A stretch of DNA of 57,323 nucleotides, from NCBI GenBank assembly GCA_022841885.1, contig JALHQP010000010.1, forward strand, positions 1-57,323, given 5' to 3'. The stretch comes from Aquincola sp. (GTDB taxonomy: Bacteria > Pseudomonadota > Gammaproteobacteria > Burkholderiales > Burkholderiaceae_C). The position numbers and the translations under genes are program-made. This document shows, in pieces, positions 1 through 7,864 of the stretch (positions are counted from its first letter, which is position 1; every line of letters starts with the position of its first letter). The notes under the pieces were generated by a model. It worked only from the letters and a program-made list of their open reading frames with translations. It had not been told where the DNA came from and ran no database searches.

Positions 1-882
1 CTCGGCGGCGAGGTCGGCGCCGCCGGCCAGGCGCAGCGGGTCGATGGCCAGCGCTTCGCCGCCGGCCGCGATGAAGGCCGCGACCTGCGCATTCGTCGCC
101 GCCGAACAGCTGCCGCTGATGACCGCGCGGCTGCCTCGCGGCACGGGCAATGCAGCCGCCCCGGCGTTCGCGTGCAGGCCGTGCAGCGCGGGAATGCCGA
201 TCGCCAGCCCCGAGCCGGCGACGACCAGCTTCAGCGTGCGGCCGGCCTGCGCCAGCACATGCAGGTCGGCATCGCCGATCGCATCGGCCACGGCGAAGCG
301 CACACCGTCGGCGCGCAGCGCATCGATGCGTGCGCCGACCGCCACGGCACCGGCCGCGACCGTGCGGTGCTCGATCAGCCCGCAGCGTTGCGTGGTCAGC
401 TGGCCCTGCAGCACACGCACCAGGTTGGCGTCGGTCATCGGCGTCAACGGGTGATGGCGCATCGGGCTGTCTGACAGGAGCAGATCGCCGACGAACAGGT
501 GGCCCTTGAATACCGTGCGGCCGTTTTCCGGGAAGGCCGGCGTCACCACGGCGAAGTCGGCCCGCAGCTCGGCCATCAGCGCCTCGGCGACCGGGCCGAT
601 GTTGCCGCGCGGCGTGGAGTCGAAGGTGGAGCAGACCTTGAAGTAGATCTGCGCCGCCCCTTGGGCACGCAGCCAGCGGCAGGCATCGACCGACTGCGCC
701 ACGGCCTCGTCCACGGGCGCGGTGCGCGACTTCAGCGCCACCACCACCGCGTCCACGTCGGGCACCGGCGCATCGGGCACGCCGATGGTCTGCACCACGC
801 GCATGCCGGCGCGCACCAGGTTGTTGGCCAGGTCGGTGGCGCCGGTGAAGTCGTCGGCGATGCAGCCCAGTTTCAGCGTCAT
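1..882 (-). CDS. otnK: 3-oxo-tetronate kinase, N-terminal part (cut by window edge)
   Basis: Four-carbon acid sugar kinase (DUF1537 family). OtnK phosphorylates 3-oxo-tetronates arising from L-threonate or D-erythronate in the cytoplasm. The frame is open from the ATG at 882 to the left edge (294 codons), so only the substrate-binding half is visible. Motifs are ADDFTGATD at residues 9-17 and CSTFDSTPRGNIGP further on, followed by GHLFVGDLLL and HPLTPMTD, which fit OtnK better than the D-threonate kinase branch. Its start overlaps the stop of the upstream small monooxygenase-fold gene by 4 bases (ATGA), so it is the distal visible gene of the long sugar-acid operon. The ATP-binding half and any following aldolase or decarboxylase gene lie outside the window. 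Confidence 0.85.
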   Translation of the reverse strand, partial: MTLKLGCIADDFTGATDLANNLVRAGMRVVQTIGVPDAPVPDVDAVVVALKSRTAPVDEAVAQSVDACRWLRAQGAAQIYFKVCSTFDSTPRGNIGPVAEALMAELRADFAVVTPAFPENGRTVFKGHLFVGDLLLSDSPMRHHPLTPMTDANLVRVLQGQLTTQRCGLIEHRTVAAGAVAVGARIDALRADGVRFAVADAIGDADLHVLAQAGRTLKLVVAGSGLAIGIPALHGLHANAGAAALPVPRGSRAVISGSCSAATNAQVAAFIAAGGEALAIDPLRLAGGADLAAE

Positions 883-1169
883 GGTGCGACGCGGCGATAG
901 GTCTTCACCGACTTCGATGCCACCCAGTCGGCGCTGGCCGCGCTCATGGTCAGGAAGTGCGCGCTCTTCAGGTGGGCGTCGATCGCGGCCGCATCGTCGT
1001 ACAGCTCGTACAGGAAGAAAAGCGCCGGCTCGGCCGGATCGCGGCAGACGTCGAACTGGCGGCAGCCGGGCTCGAGCTCGCGCGATGCGCGCGCGTTGTC
1101 CGCGATGGCACGCGCAAAGGCGTCGATGTGTTCGGGCTTGATGCGAAATTCGACGACGAGGGCCAGCAT
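879..1169 (-). CDS. Antibiotic biosynthesis monooxygenase (ABM/YgiN-like) domain protein
   Basis: 96-residue single-domain protein of the dimeric alpha/beta-barrel ABM fold. It has the usual beginning (LALVVEFRIKPEHIDAF), the central ARASRELEPGCRQFDV segment and the LYELYDDAAAIDAHLKSAHF segment typical of YgiN-type quinol monooxygenases. Such proteins occur in many sugar-acid and aromatic operons, often without a known reaction. The gene sits between the Bug receptor and otnK and overlaps otnK by 4 bases, which implies co-translation. An AGGAG lies just before the ATG. The true substrate cannot be read from the sequence. Confidence 0.8.
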   Translation of the reverse strand: MLALVVEFRIKPEHIDAFARAIADNARASRELEPGCRQFDVCRDPAEPALFFLYELYDDAAAIDAHLKSAHFLTMSAASADWVASKSVKTYRRVAP

Positions 1170-1188
1170 GGTGTGTCTCCCAGGAGGT

Positions 1189-2163
1189 TCAGTCCAGCTG
1201 CAGCTTCGCCTTCTTCGCGAGCGCGCCGAAGCGCTCGACCTCGGCGTCGATCTGCTGCCTCATCTGTTCGGGTGTGTTGCCCACCGGGTCCGCGCCCATC
1301 GCATCCAGCTGCGCCCGCGTCTCGGGGGTGGCCAGCATCTTCACCACTTCGGCCTGCGCCTTCTGGACCATGTCGGCCGGTGTGCCGGCCGGCGCCATCA
1401 GTCCGAACCACGAGGCGATGTCGAACCCGGTGAGGCCCGTCTCGGCCAGCGTCGGCACATCAGGCAACGCCGACGAACGCTTCGCTGTGGCCACCGCCAG
1501 CGCCCGCAGCTTGCCGCTCTTGATGTGCGGCAGGCAGGAGGCGACGGTGTCGAACATGATCTGGATCTGCCCGCCCATCAGGTCGACCAGTGCGGGTGCG
1601 CTGCCCTTGTAGGGCACGTGCAGGATGGGGGCGCCCGTCATGTCGCTGAACTGCTCGCCGATCAGGTGGTGCGCGGTGCCCAGTCCGGTGCTGCCGTAGC
1701 TCAGCTTGCCCGGCTCTTTCTTCGCCAAGGCCACCAGTTCCGCGACGCTTTTGACCGGCAGCGCGGTGGGCACGATCAGGACGTTGGGCACGATGGCCAC
1801 GACGGTGACCGGCGTCAGGTCGCGCTGCAACTCGTAGGTACGTTTGCTGTACACGGCCTGTGCGATCGAGTGGTGCACCGCCGCCATCAGGAAGGTGTAG
1901 CCATCGGGCGCTGACTTGGCGACGAATTCGGCGCCCAGGCGCAGCCCGGCACCGGGCTTGTTCTCGATGAGCACCGGCTGCCCCCAGGCGGCCTGCCATC
2001 GCTGGCTGACCAGGCGCGCCAGCTGGTCGGTGCTGCCGCCGGGCGGCGAGGGCACGACGATCTTGATCGGCTTGCTTGGCCAGGCCTGGGCGAACGTGCG
2101 TCCGAGCGGTAGCGCCAGGCCTGCGCAGAGCAGCGTACGGCGGCGGAGGGTCAATGTGTTCAT
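1189..2163 (-). CDS. Bug-family (tripartite tricarboxylate) periplasmic receptor
   Basis: 324-residue periplasmic binding protein of the Bug/TctC family. A signal peptide (RRRTLLCAGLALPLG, cleavage after TFA or AQA) is followed by the family hallmarks WPSKPIKIVVPSPPGGSTD, ENKPGAG, YGSTGLGTAHHL and HVPYKGSAPALVDLMGGQI. These receptors bind carboxylates and normally pass them to TctAB. No tctA or tctB gene is present here. The gene lies inside an operon that already has a complete TRAP system with its own DctP, so it is either a second receptor or a sensor. The preferred start is the ATG at 2163, with AAGGATCC upstream on the minus strand. Confidence 0.92.
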   Translation of the reverse strand: MNTLTLRRRTLLCAGLALPLGRTFAQAWPSKPIKIVVPSPPGGSTDQLARLVSQRWQAAWGQPVLIENKPGAGLRLGAEFVAKSAPDGYTFLMAAVHHSIAQAVYSKRTYELQRDLTPVTVVAIVPNVLIVPTALPVKSVAELVALAKKEPGKLSYGSTGLGTAHHLIGEQFSDMTGAPILHVPYKGSAPALVDLMGGQIQIMFDTVASCLPHIKSGKLRALAVATAKRSSALPDVPTLAETGLTGFDIASWFGLMAPAGTPADMVQKAQAEVVKMLATPETRAQLDAMGADPVGNTPEQMRQQIDAEVERFGALAKKAKLQLD

Positions 2164-2186
2164 GTCTGGATCCTTTCTTGGTTCGC

Positions 2187-3476
2187 TCACAGAGACTGCA
2201 GCCAGCGCGGGAACCACAGCGACAGCCACGGGATGTAGGTGATGAGCAGCACGACGGTGAAGGTGGCGGCCATCAGCGGCCACAGGTGCTTGGTGATCTC
2301 GCCGATGCCGGCCTTGGCCAGCTTGGCGGCGACGAACAGCGTGCCGCCGACGGGTGGCGTGTAAAGCGCGATCGCCAGGTTGGCGGTCATGACCACGCCG
2401 ATGTGCACCATGTCCATGTCGAAGTGCTTGGCCAGCGGCAGGAACAGCGGTGCACACAGCAGCATCGCCGGCAGCGGCTCGATGAAGATGCCCAGCAGCA
2501 GCAGGCACACGTTGAACAGCAGCAGGAACATCCACTGTTCGGTGGCGACGAGCTGGATCCACTCGGCCATCTGCACCGCCACCTGCTCGACGGTGATCAG
2601 CCAGGCCATGGCGCCCGTGGCGCCGATGACCAGCATCACCGTGGCGCTGGTGACGAAGGCGTTGAGCAGGAGTTGAGGCACGCGCCGCCAGCTCATGTCC
2701 TTGTAGTAGTACAGCGACACCGCCAGGCCGTACATCACCGCGATCGCCGCCGACTCGCTGGGCGTGAACAGCCCGCTCCAGATGCCGCCGATGATGATCA
2801 CCGGCATCAGCAGCGCCGGGCCAGCGTCCTTGGTGGCAGCCCAGATCTGCGCCGGCGTGGAACGGTCCTCGCCGTTGTCGACGCCGCTGCGCTTGCCGTG
2901 CCAGATGCACACGATGACCAGCGCGAGGGCGGTGGCCAGCGCCGGCAACAGCCCGGCCATCGACAGCGTGCGCATCGACACGCCCGAGATGAACGCATAG
3001 ATCAGGAACGGGATCGACAGCGGCATCAGCAGCGCAATCGTGCCGGCCACGGCCAACAGCGCGGCGGCGAAGCCGCGCGAGTAGCCGCGCGCCACCATGG
3101 CGGGAATGACCAGCGAGCCGATGGCTGCGGTGTCGGCGATGGCCGAACCTGACACGCCGCCGAACATGGTGCAGCTCATCACCGTCACCACGCCCAGGCC
3201 GCCGGGCAGCCAGCCGAACAGCACGCGCGCGAACTCGACGATGCGCCTGCCCACGCCGCCTTGGGCCAACAGTTCGCCGGCGAAGATGAACAGCGGCACC
3301 GCGAGCAGGATGAAGGGTTCGACGCCGCCGATGAAGGACAGGAAGATCGTCTCCAGCGGGTGCGTCATGCCGGCGACCGCAATCACGCCGACGGTGGTGA
3401 TCAGGATCGCGTACAGCAGCGGCACGCCGGCCAGCGCGATGACGAAGAAGACGCCGAACAGGGTCAGGGCGAGCAT
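2187..3476 (-). CDS. dctM: TRAP transporter large permease (DctM)
   Basis: 429-residue, strongly hydrophobic protein with about twelve predicted membrane helices, the size expected for the TRAP 4TMS/12TMS large subunit. Family features are AVPLFIFAGELLAQGG near residue 60, SGSAIADTAAIGSLVIPAM near 110, and the C-terminal TPPVGGTLFVAAKLA segment. It forms the sodium-coupled channel for the substrate captured by DctP. Gene order is dctP-dctQ-dctM with 7-12 base gaps, so all three are one transcript with the sugar-acid enzymes on either side. The likely substrate is a sugar acid or aldonate, inferred from the lactonase and tetronate kinase neighbours. Confidence 0.95.
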   Translation of the reverse strand: MLALTLFGVFFVIALAGVPLLYAILITTVGVIAVAGMTHPLETIFLSFIGGVEPFILLAVPLFIFAGELLAQGGVGRRIVEFARVLFGWLPGGLGVVTVMSCTMFGGVSGSAIADTAAIGSLVIPAMVARGYSRGFAAALLAVAGTIALLMPLSIPFLIYAFISGVSMRTLSMAGLLPALATALALVIVCIWHGKRSGVDNGEDRSTPAQIWAATKDAGPALLMPVIIIGGIWSGLFTPSESAAIAVMYGLAVSLYYYKDMSWRRVPQLLLNAFVTSATVMLVIGATGAMAWLITVEQVAVQMAEWIQLVATEQWMFLLLFNVCLLLLGIFIEPLPAMLLCAPLFLPLAKHFDMDMVHIGVVMTANLAIALYTPPVGGTLFVAAKLAKAGIGEITKHLWPLMAATFTVVLLITYIPWLSLWFPRWLQSL

Positions 3477-3488
3477 GGTCGAGTTTTT

Positions 3489-4019
3489 TCAGTGTTCGCT
3501 CAGGCCGTAGCGCACTTCGCGCGGCACGCCGCGCGCGATCTGCCACACGTCCCAGGCGACGAACAGCGCCATCAGCGTGCAGCCCACCGCCATGCCCATG
3601 TACTGGATCGCCATCGGCCACTGCAGCACGGTCAGCTGGTTGCCCCAGTTGCCGTCCACCAGCGACCAGCCGAAGCGCACCAGCACGCCGAGCATCACCA
3701 GGCAGGCCGACTGCACGGCCAGGTCGGCCCAGCGGCGCTTCGGTGCGGGCAGCTTGTCGATGAATTCGGTGATCGTCATGTGGGCCCCGCGCTGGGCGGC
3801 GCAGGCGCCGCCCAGGAAGGTGACCCAGACCATCAGCAGTTCGCCGAACTCGGTGACCCAGGCCAGGTCCCTGTGCACCAGGTGCAGGCACACGTTGACG
3901 AACACCATCAGCGCCGTCACGGCGCCGATGGCGATGACGACCCAGTCCACCGTGCGGCCGATGGCGCGGATCAGAGGTGGCGCCGCAGGCAGCGGCGCCA
4001 GCAAGGGGGCAGTGGACAC
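3489..4019 (-). CDS. dctQ: TRAP transporter small permease (DctQ)
   Basis: 176 residues with four predicted membrane helices. The pattern TEFGELLMVWVTFLGGACAAQRGAHMTITEF around residues 65-95 is the DctQ family signature (E-x-x-x-W...F-x-G-A...H). It pairs with DctM in the inner membrane. It lies 7 bases after dctP and 12 bases before dctM, in line with the other two TRAP genes on the minus strand. The rather long proline/alanine-rich N-terminus (about 20 residues) before helix 1 is ordinary for the family. Confidence 0.9.
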   Translation of the reverse strand: MSTAPLLAPLPAAPPLIRAIGRTVDWVVIAIGAVTALMVFVNVCLHLVHRDLAWVTEFGELLMVWVTFLGGACAAQRGAHMTITEFIDKLPAPKRRWADLAVQSACLVMLGVLVRFGWSLVDGNWGNQLTVLQWPMAIQYMGMAVGCTLMALFVAWDVWQIARGVPREVRYGLSEH

Positions 4020-4026
4020 GTCAACC

Positions 4027-5022
4027 CTACTTCACCGTCTTGCGAACCGTGTCCGCGTCCTTCAGGATCGCGTCGACGTCGGCGCCGTACTTCTCCTTCG
4101 CCTTGGCGTAGGCCGGCTGCACCGCGGCGCGGAAGGCGGCCAGGTCGGGCTTGGGGTTGATCTTCGCGCCCTTGGCGGCCATCGCCTTGAGCTGGTTCTC
4201 GTCGTTGCCGGCGATCATCTCGCGGCTGAACTTGCCGGCGATCTGCGCGGCTTCTGTGACCGCCTTCTGGTCGGCCGGCGACAGCTTCTGCCACGTCTTC
4301 TCGCTGATCGCCAGCGGAATCGGGCTGTAGACGTGGTTGGTCAGCGTGATGTTCGGTGCGACCTCGTAGAACTTGTTCGAGAAGATCGTGTCGACCGGGT
4401 TCTCCTGGCCCTGCACCGCGCCTTGCTGGATCGCGAGGTAGACCTCCGGCAGCGGCATGATCTGGATCGTGAAGCCCATCGATTCCAGCGTCCAGCGCAT
4501 CATCTCGTTCGGGAAGGTGCGCAGCTTCATGCCCTTGGCCTGCGCGGGCGAGTTCAACGGGTCCTTCGTCGTCATGCTGCGGAAACCCGCTTCCCAGGTG
4601 GCCAGGAAACGGAATCCCTTGGCCGGCGCCTTGTCGAACTGCTCCTTCAGCCACTTGCTGTTGTCGTACAGCGCCCAGCCCTGCTTGTAGTTCTCCACCA
4701 GGTAGGGCAGCGCGGTCAGGTTCAAGGTCGGCACGTGCGGCGCGTACGAACCGGTGCCAGACACGGTGAAGTCGATACCACCGAGTGCCAGCTGCTCGAT
4801 GTTCTTCGGGTCGTTGCCGAGCTGGCTGCAGCAGAAGACGTTGACCTTGTAGCGGCCCTGGGTCAGTTCTTCGACCTTCTTCGCGAACACCTGGGCGGCG
4901 GCCTGGCGCGCGCCGGCCTGCTGGTCGGTGTGGCTGAACTTCAGGATCGTCTGCGCCGCTGCCGGAAGGGCGACGAACCATGCAGCGGCTGCAACCGCCC
5001 GCAGCGGAAGTTTCTTGCTCAA
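4027..5022 (-). CDS. dctP: TRAP transporter periplasmic receptor (DctP)
   Basis: 331-residue receptor with a clear signal peptide (RAVAAAAWFVALPAAAQ). The family core includes the GMKLRTFPNEMM segment holding the conserved Arg that contacts the substrate carboxylate, followed by MPLPEVYLAIQQGAVQGQENP. It is the first gene of the dctPQM set and follows the Gfo/Idh/MocA oxidoreductase by 10 bases. The ligand is probably an aldonate or related hydroxy acid. That is inferred from the neighbours; the binding-site residues do not by themselves name it. Confidence 0.93.
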   Translation of the reverse strand: MSKKLPLRAVAAAAWFVALPAAAQTILKFSHTDQQAGARQAAAQVFAKKVEELTQGRYKVNVFCCSQLGNDPKNIEQLALGGIDFTVSGTGSYAPHVPTLNLTALPYLVENYKQGWALYDNSKWLKEQFDKAPAKGFRFLATWEAGFRSMTTKDPLNSPAQAKGMKLRTFPNEMMRWTLESMGFTIQIMPLPEVYLAIQQGAVQGQENPVDTIFSNKFYEVAPNITLTNHVYSPIPLAISEKTWQKLSPADQKAVTEAAQIAGKFSREMIAGNDENQLKAMAAKGAKINPKPDLAAFRAAVQPAYAKAKEKYGADVDAILKDADTVRKTVK

Positions 5023-5032
5023 GGGGTTCTCC

Positions 5033-6082
5033 TTAGCTCAGGGGGTGGTGGGGGTTGAAAGTCGCCATGGGCACCCTGATGCCGTTGGCGTGCGAGTGAT
5101 AGATCGCCGCCTGCACGTGCAGGTTGTGCAGGTAGTCGCGCGCGGCGTTTTCCAGCGGCGCAGCGTTTCGCAGATGCGCCAGTACATGCGCCTGCAGCGC
5201 GGTGCTGGCGCCGCCGAAGACACCTCGGCCGCTGCCATCGTCGTAGGCATGGCGGACCTCGTCGCCACCGTGCGGCTTCCACCACAGGCGCGCGTCGCCG
5301 TCCAGGCGCATCACGCCGGCAGCGCCCTCGAGCCACATCTCGCCCATGGTCCGGCGCAGGTTCTGCGCGACGTGCTCGTTCAGGCGGTTGCCGTCGAACA
5401 GGCCGCTGCGCTCGTCGTCGAACTCGAAGACGATCAGCCCCGAATCCTCCCCGGCGATGACCGGGTTGAGCTTGCGCAGCCGTGCCGTCACTGCGCGCAC
5501 TTCACCCATCAGGTAGCGGAAGGTGTCGATGAAGTGCACCGCGGTCTCGCGCACCAGGAACTCGGGCATCTGCTGGAAGTAGGGCTGGCGGTCGAGGTAG
5601 GCGTTGGGGCCCTGGCCGTCGCCGGGGCGCAGCCGGAAGGCCACACCGTGCACGCGGCCGAAGAAGCCGTTGTCGACGAGTCGGCGCAGCTCGCGGAACC
5701 AGGGCGCGAAGCGGAAGTTCTCGTGGATCACCAGCGGCACGCCGGCCGCCTCGGCCATGGCGGTCATCGCCTCGGCTTCCTTCAGATCTATGCCGAACGG
5801 CTTCTGGCAGATGGTGGCGATGCCGCGTTCCAGCGCCGCGCGCACCACCGGCGCCTGCGCCACCGGCGGCAGCACCACATCGACCAAGGTCGGCCGCTCG
5901 GCATCGAGCATCGCGGCGACGTCGCCGTAGCAGCGCGGCACCGCGTAGCGCTTCGCCAGCGCATCGGCGGCGTCGAGATGACGGTTGGCGATGGCCACCA
6001 GCGGCGCGCCGGCATCGCGCCAGCCCTCGACCTGGAACTGCGCCCAATAGCCGGCGCCGACCATGACGACGCGTTCGCTCAC
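5033..6082 (-). CDS. Gfo/Idh/MocA family NAD(P)-dependent oxidoreductase
   Basis: 349 residues. The N-terminal Rossmann domain begins VVMVGAGYWAQFQVEGW (glycine-rich loop), then VDVVLPPVAQAPVVRAALERG and CQKPFGIDLKEAEAM, where the Lys-Pro of the family EKP motif is kept but Glu is replaced by Gln. The C-terminal beta-sheet domain carries ETAVHFIDTFRYLMGEV, supplying the usual catalytic His/Asp region. The family oxidises sugar or inositol hydroxyls. The gene overlaps nothing but lies only 1 base after the upstream dehydrogenase and 10 bases before dctP, so it is probably a catabolic step on the imported sugar acid. The substrate is unknown. Confidence 0.9.
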   Translation of the reverse strand: MSERVVMVGAGYWAQFQVEGWRDAGAPLVAIANRHLDAADALAKRYAVPRCYGDVAAMLDAERPTLVDVVLPPVAQAPVVRAALERGIATICQKPFGIDLKEAEAMTAMAEAAGVPLVIHENFRFAPWFRELRRLVDNGFFGRVHGVAFRLRPGDGQGPNAYLDRQPYFQQMPEFLVRETAVHFIDTFRYLMGEVRAVTARLRKLNPVIAGEDSGLIVFEFDDERSGLFDGNRLNEHVAQNLRRTMGEMWLEGAAGVMRLDGDARLWWKPHGGDEVRHAYDDGSGRGVFGGASTALQAHVLAHLRNAAPLENAARDYLHNLHVQAAIYHSHANGIRVPMATFNPHHPLS

Positions 6083-6083
6083 G

Positions 6084-7175
6084 TCACAGGCCCTCGATCA
6101 CCGCGCGCACGATGTCGGCGGTGCCACTGCTGCCGCCGAATTCGCGCGGTCGCACGACGCCGCTGGCGAAGGCCGAGCCGAGCGCGTTCTCGATGGCGCG
6201 CGCACCATCGGCCAGCGCCGTGTCGCCGTCGCGTTCGGCCAGCCAGTCGAGCATCATCGCCGCCGACAGCAGCATGGCACTCGGGTTGGCGATGCCTTGG
6301 CCGGCGATGTCCGGCGCGGTGCCGTGCGCCGGCTGGAACAGCGCGTAGTCGTCGCCGATGTCGGCCGACGGCGCCATGCCCATGCCGCCGACGAGTGCGG
6401 CGATCTGGTCGGACAGGATGTCGCCGAACATGTTCTCGGTGACGAGCACGTCGTAGGCCCAGGGCTTCATGACCAGGTTCAGCGCCATGGCGTCGACATA
6501 GGCGTGCTCGGTGCTGATGTCGGGGAAGTGAGCGGCGCGTTCTTCGAACACCTGGCGCCAGAAGGCCATCGAGGCGAAGACATTGGCCTTGTCGACGTTG
6601 GTCAGGTGGCCGCGCTTGCCGCGTGCCTTGCGCTGCCGCGCCAGCTTGAAGGCGAAGTCGCACACGCGCGCGGTGCCCTTGCGCGTGATCTTCATCGTGT
6701 CGTAGGCCGCCGCCGCGTCGCCTTCGCCTTCAATCCGGCCGCGGCCGCGCGCGAAGAACAGACCTTCGGTGCTTTCGCGCACCAGCACCAGGTCGATGTC
6801 GGCGGCGCGCGGGCTGGCCAGCGGCCCGGGCAGGCCGGGGAAGCTGCGGATCGGGCGCACGCCGGCGTACAGGTCGAGCGCGAAGCGGATGTCCAGCTGC
6901 GGGATGATCTCGGTGCCGTCGTCCTTGCGCACGTCGGGCAGGCCCATGGCACCGAACAGGATCGCGTCGGCCTGGCGGCAGGCGTCGAGCGTGGACTCGG
7001 GCAGCGATTCGCCGCATTCCACGTAATGCTGCGCGCCAGCCGGGTGCTTGACGGTGACGAAGCGGCGCCCGGTACGCGATTCGAGCGAGCGCAGCACCTG
7101 CAGCGCGGCGTCCATGACCTCGCGGCCGATGCCGTCGCCCGGCAGCACGGCAATGGAGTAGCTGGTCTTGGGCAT
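6084..7175 (-). CDS. Beta-decarboxylating (tartrate/isopropylmalate-type) dehydrogenase
   Basis: 363 residues of the isocitrate/isopropylmalate dehydrogenase family. It has the N-terminal IAVLPGDGIGREV, VRESTEGLFFARGRG (the Ser/Glu/Arg substrate loop), the nucleotide-proximal TNVDKANVFASMAFWR with its catalytic Lys, YVDAMALNLV with a metal Asp, and GDILSDQIAALVGGMG with further metal Asp residues, then PAHGTAPDIAG for NAD. The full catalytic set is present. Within this family it could act on tartrate, malate, isopropylmalate or a related hydroxy-acid. The operon (lactonase, tetronate kinase, TRAP) argues for a sugar-acid substrate over leucine biosynthesis. Start at 7175, nine bases after gntR, in the same transcript. 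Confidence 0.88.
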   Translation of the reverse strand: MPKTSYSIAVLPGDGIGREVMDAALQVLRSLESRTGRRFVTVKHPAGAQHYVECGESLPESTLDACRQADAILFGAMGLPDVRKDDGTEIIPQLDIRFALDLYAGVRPIRSFPGLPGPLASPRAADIDLVLVRESTEGLFFARGRGRIEGEGDAAAAYDTMKITRKGTARVCDFAFKLARQRKARGKRGHLTNVDKANVFASMAFWRQVFEERAAHFPDISTEHAYVDAMALNLVMKPWAYDVLVTENMFGDILSDQIAALVGGMGMAPSADIGDDYALFQPAHGTAPDIAGQGIANPSAMLLSAAMMLDWLAERDGDTALADGARAIENALGSAFASGVVRPREFGGSSGTADIVRAVIEGL

Positions 7176-7183
7176 GGTGGCTC

Positions 7184-7864
7184 TCACATTTGGGCGAGCT
7201 TGAAGCGCTCGAAGATGGCAAGCAGCTCGCGGCCGGCGCGTTCGCGGTGGGCGCGGTTGACGCGCGCGGCGCCTTCGGCATCGCCGGCACGCAGTCGCTC
7301 CACCAGCTGCATGTGTTCCTTGGTCGAGTTCACGGGCTTGGGCCGCAGGCGCAGGGTGAACATGCGCGCACGGTGCGCGCGGTCCCAGTAGTTCAGCACC
7401 GTGGCCTGCAGCTGGCGGTTGCCAGCCATCTCGACCAGGTGGGCATGGAATCGTTCGTCGGCCGCCGCCCAGGCGTCGAGGTCGTCGGCCCGCAACGCGC
7501 GGTCCATGGCCTTGGTGGCGGCCACCAACGGTTCCAGCTCCTCGTCCGTGGGCTTGCGCTGCGCCAGCAACTCCGCCGCCATGCACTCCAGCGCGGTGAA
7601 GATCTGGTAGATCTCGCGCATGTCGTTCGGCGACACCGGCAGCACACGCATGCCGTGGCGCGGGATGACTTCGACGAGGCCTTCGTTCTGCAGACGCATC
7701 AGCGCCTCGCGCACCGGCGTGCGGCTCATGCCCAGCGCCAATGCCACCTCCTGCTCGAGTGCGCGGTGGCCGGGGGGCCAGACGTTGTCCAGGATGCGCC
7801 GGCGGATCTGCTCGTAGGCGTCCTCCACCAGGGAGATCGGGGCGCTGCGATTCGGTGAGTTCAT
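7184..7864 (-). CDS. GntR-family regulator with FCD ligand-binding domain
   Basis: 226 residues. A winged helix occupies residues 15-80 (EDAYEQIRRRILDNVWPPG, then ALGMSRTPVREALMRLQNEG, the standard recognition helix). A C-terminal all-helical FCD domain follows, with candidate metal ligands in DERFHAHLVEMAGN and downstream His residues. FCD regulators usually sense the sugar acid or carboxylate whose operon they sit in and repress until it binds. The ATG at 7864 overlaps the stop of the lactonase gene by 4 bases, so regulator and enzymes are co-translated. The 30-bp palindrome at 8873-8902, over the start of the first operon gene, is its most likely operator (inference). Confidence 0.92.
   Translation of the reverse strand: MNSPNRSAPISLVEDAYEQIRRRILDNVWPPGHRALEQEVALALGMSRTPVREALMRLQNEGLVEVIPRHGMRVLPVSPNDMREIYQIFTALECMAAELLAQRKPTDEELEPLVAATKAMDRALRADDLDAWAAADERFHAHLVEMAGNRQLQATVLNYWDRAHRARMFTLRLRPKPVNSTKEHMQLVERLRAGDAEGAARVNRAHRERAGRELLAIFERFKLAQM

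Noticed and set aside
1189-3476. Complete tripartite tricarboxylate transporter next to the Bug receptor
   Set aside because: The membrane protein encoded here is a TRAP DctM, not TctA; no TctA or TctB is present.
6084-7175. Leucine-biosynthesis isopropylmalate dehydrogenase (leuB)
   Set aside because: No leuC or leuD nearby, and the gene is embedded in a sugar-acid transport operon behind a GntR regulator.
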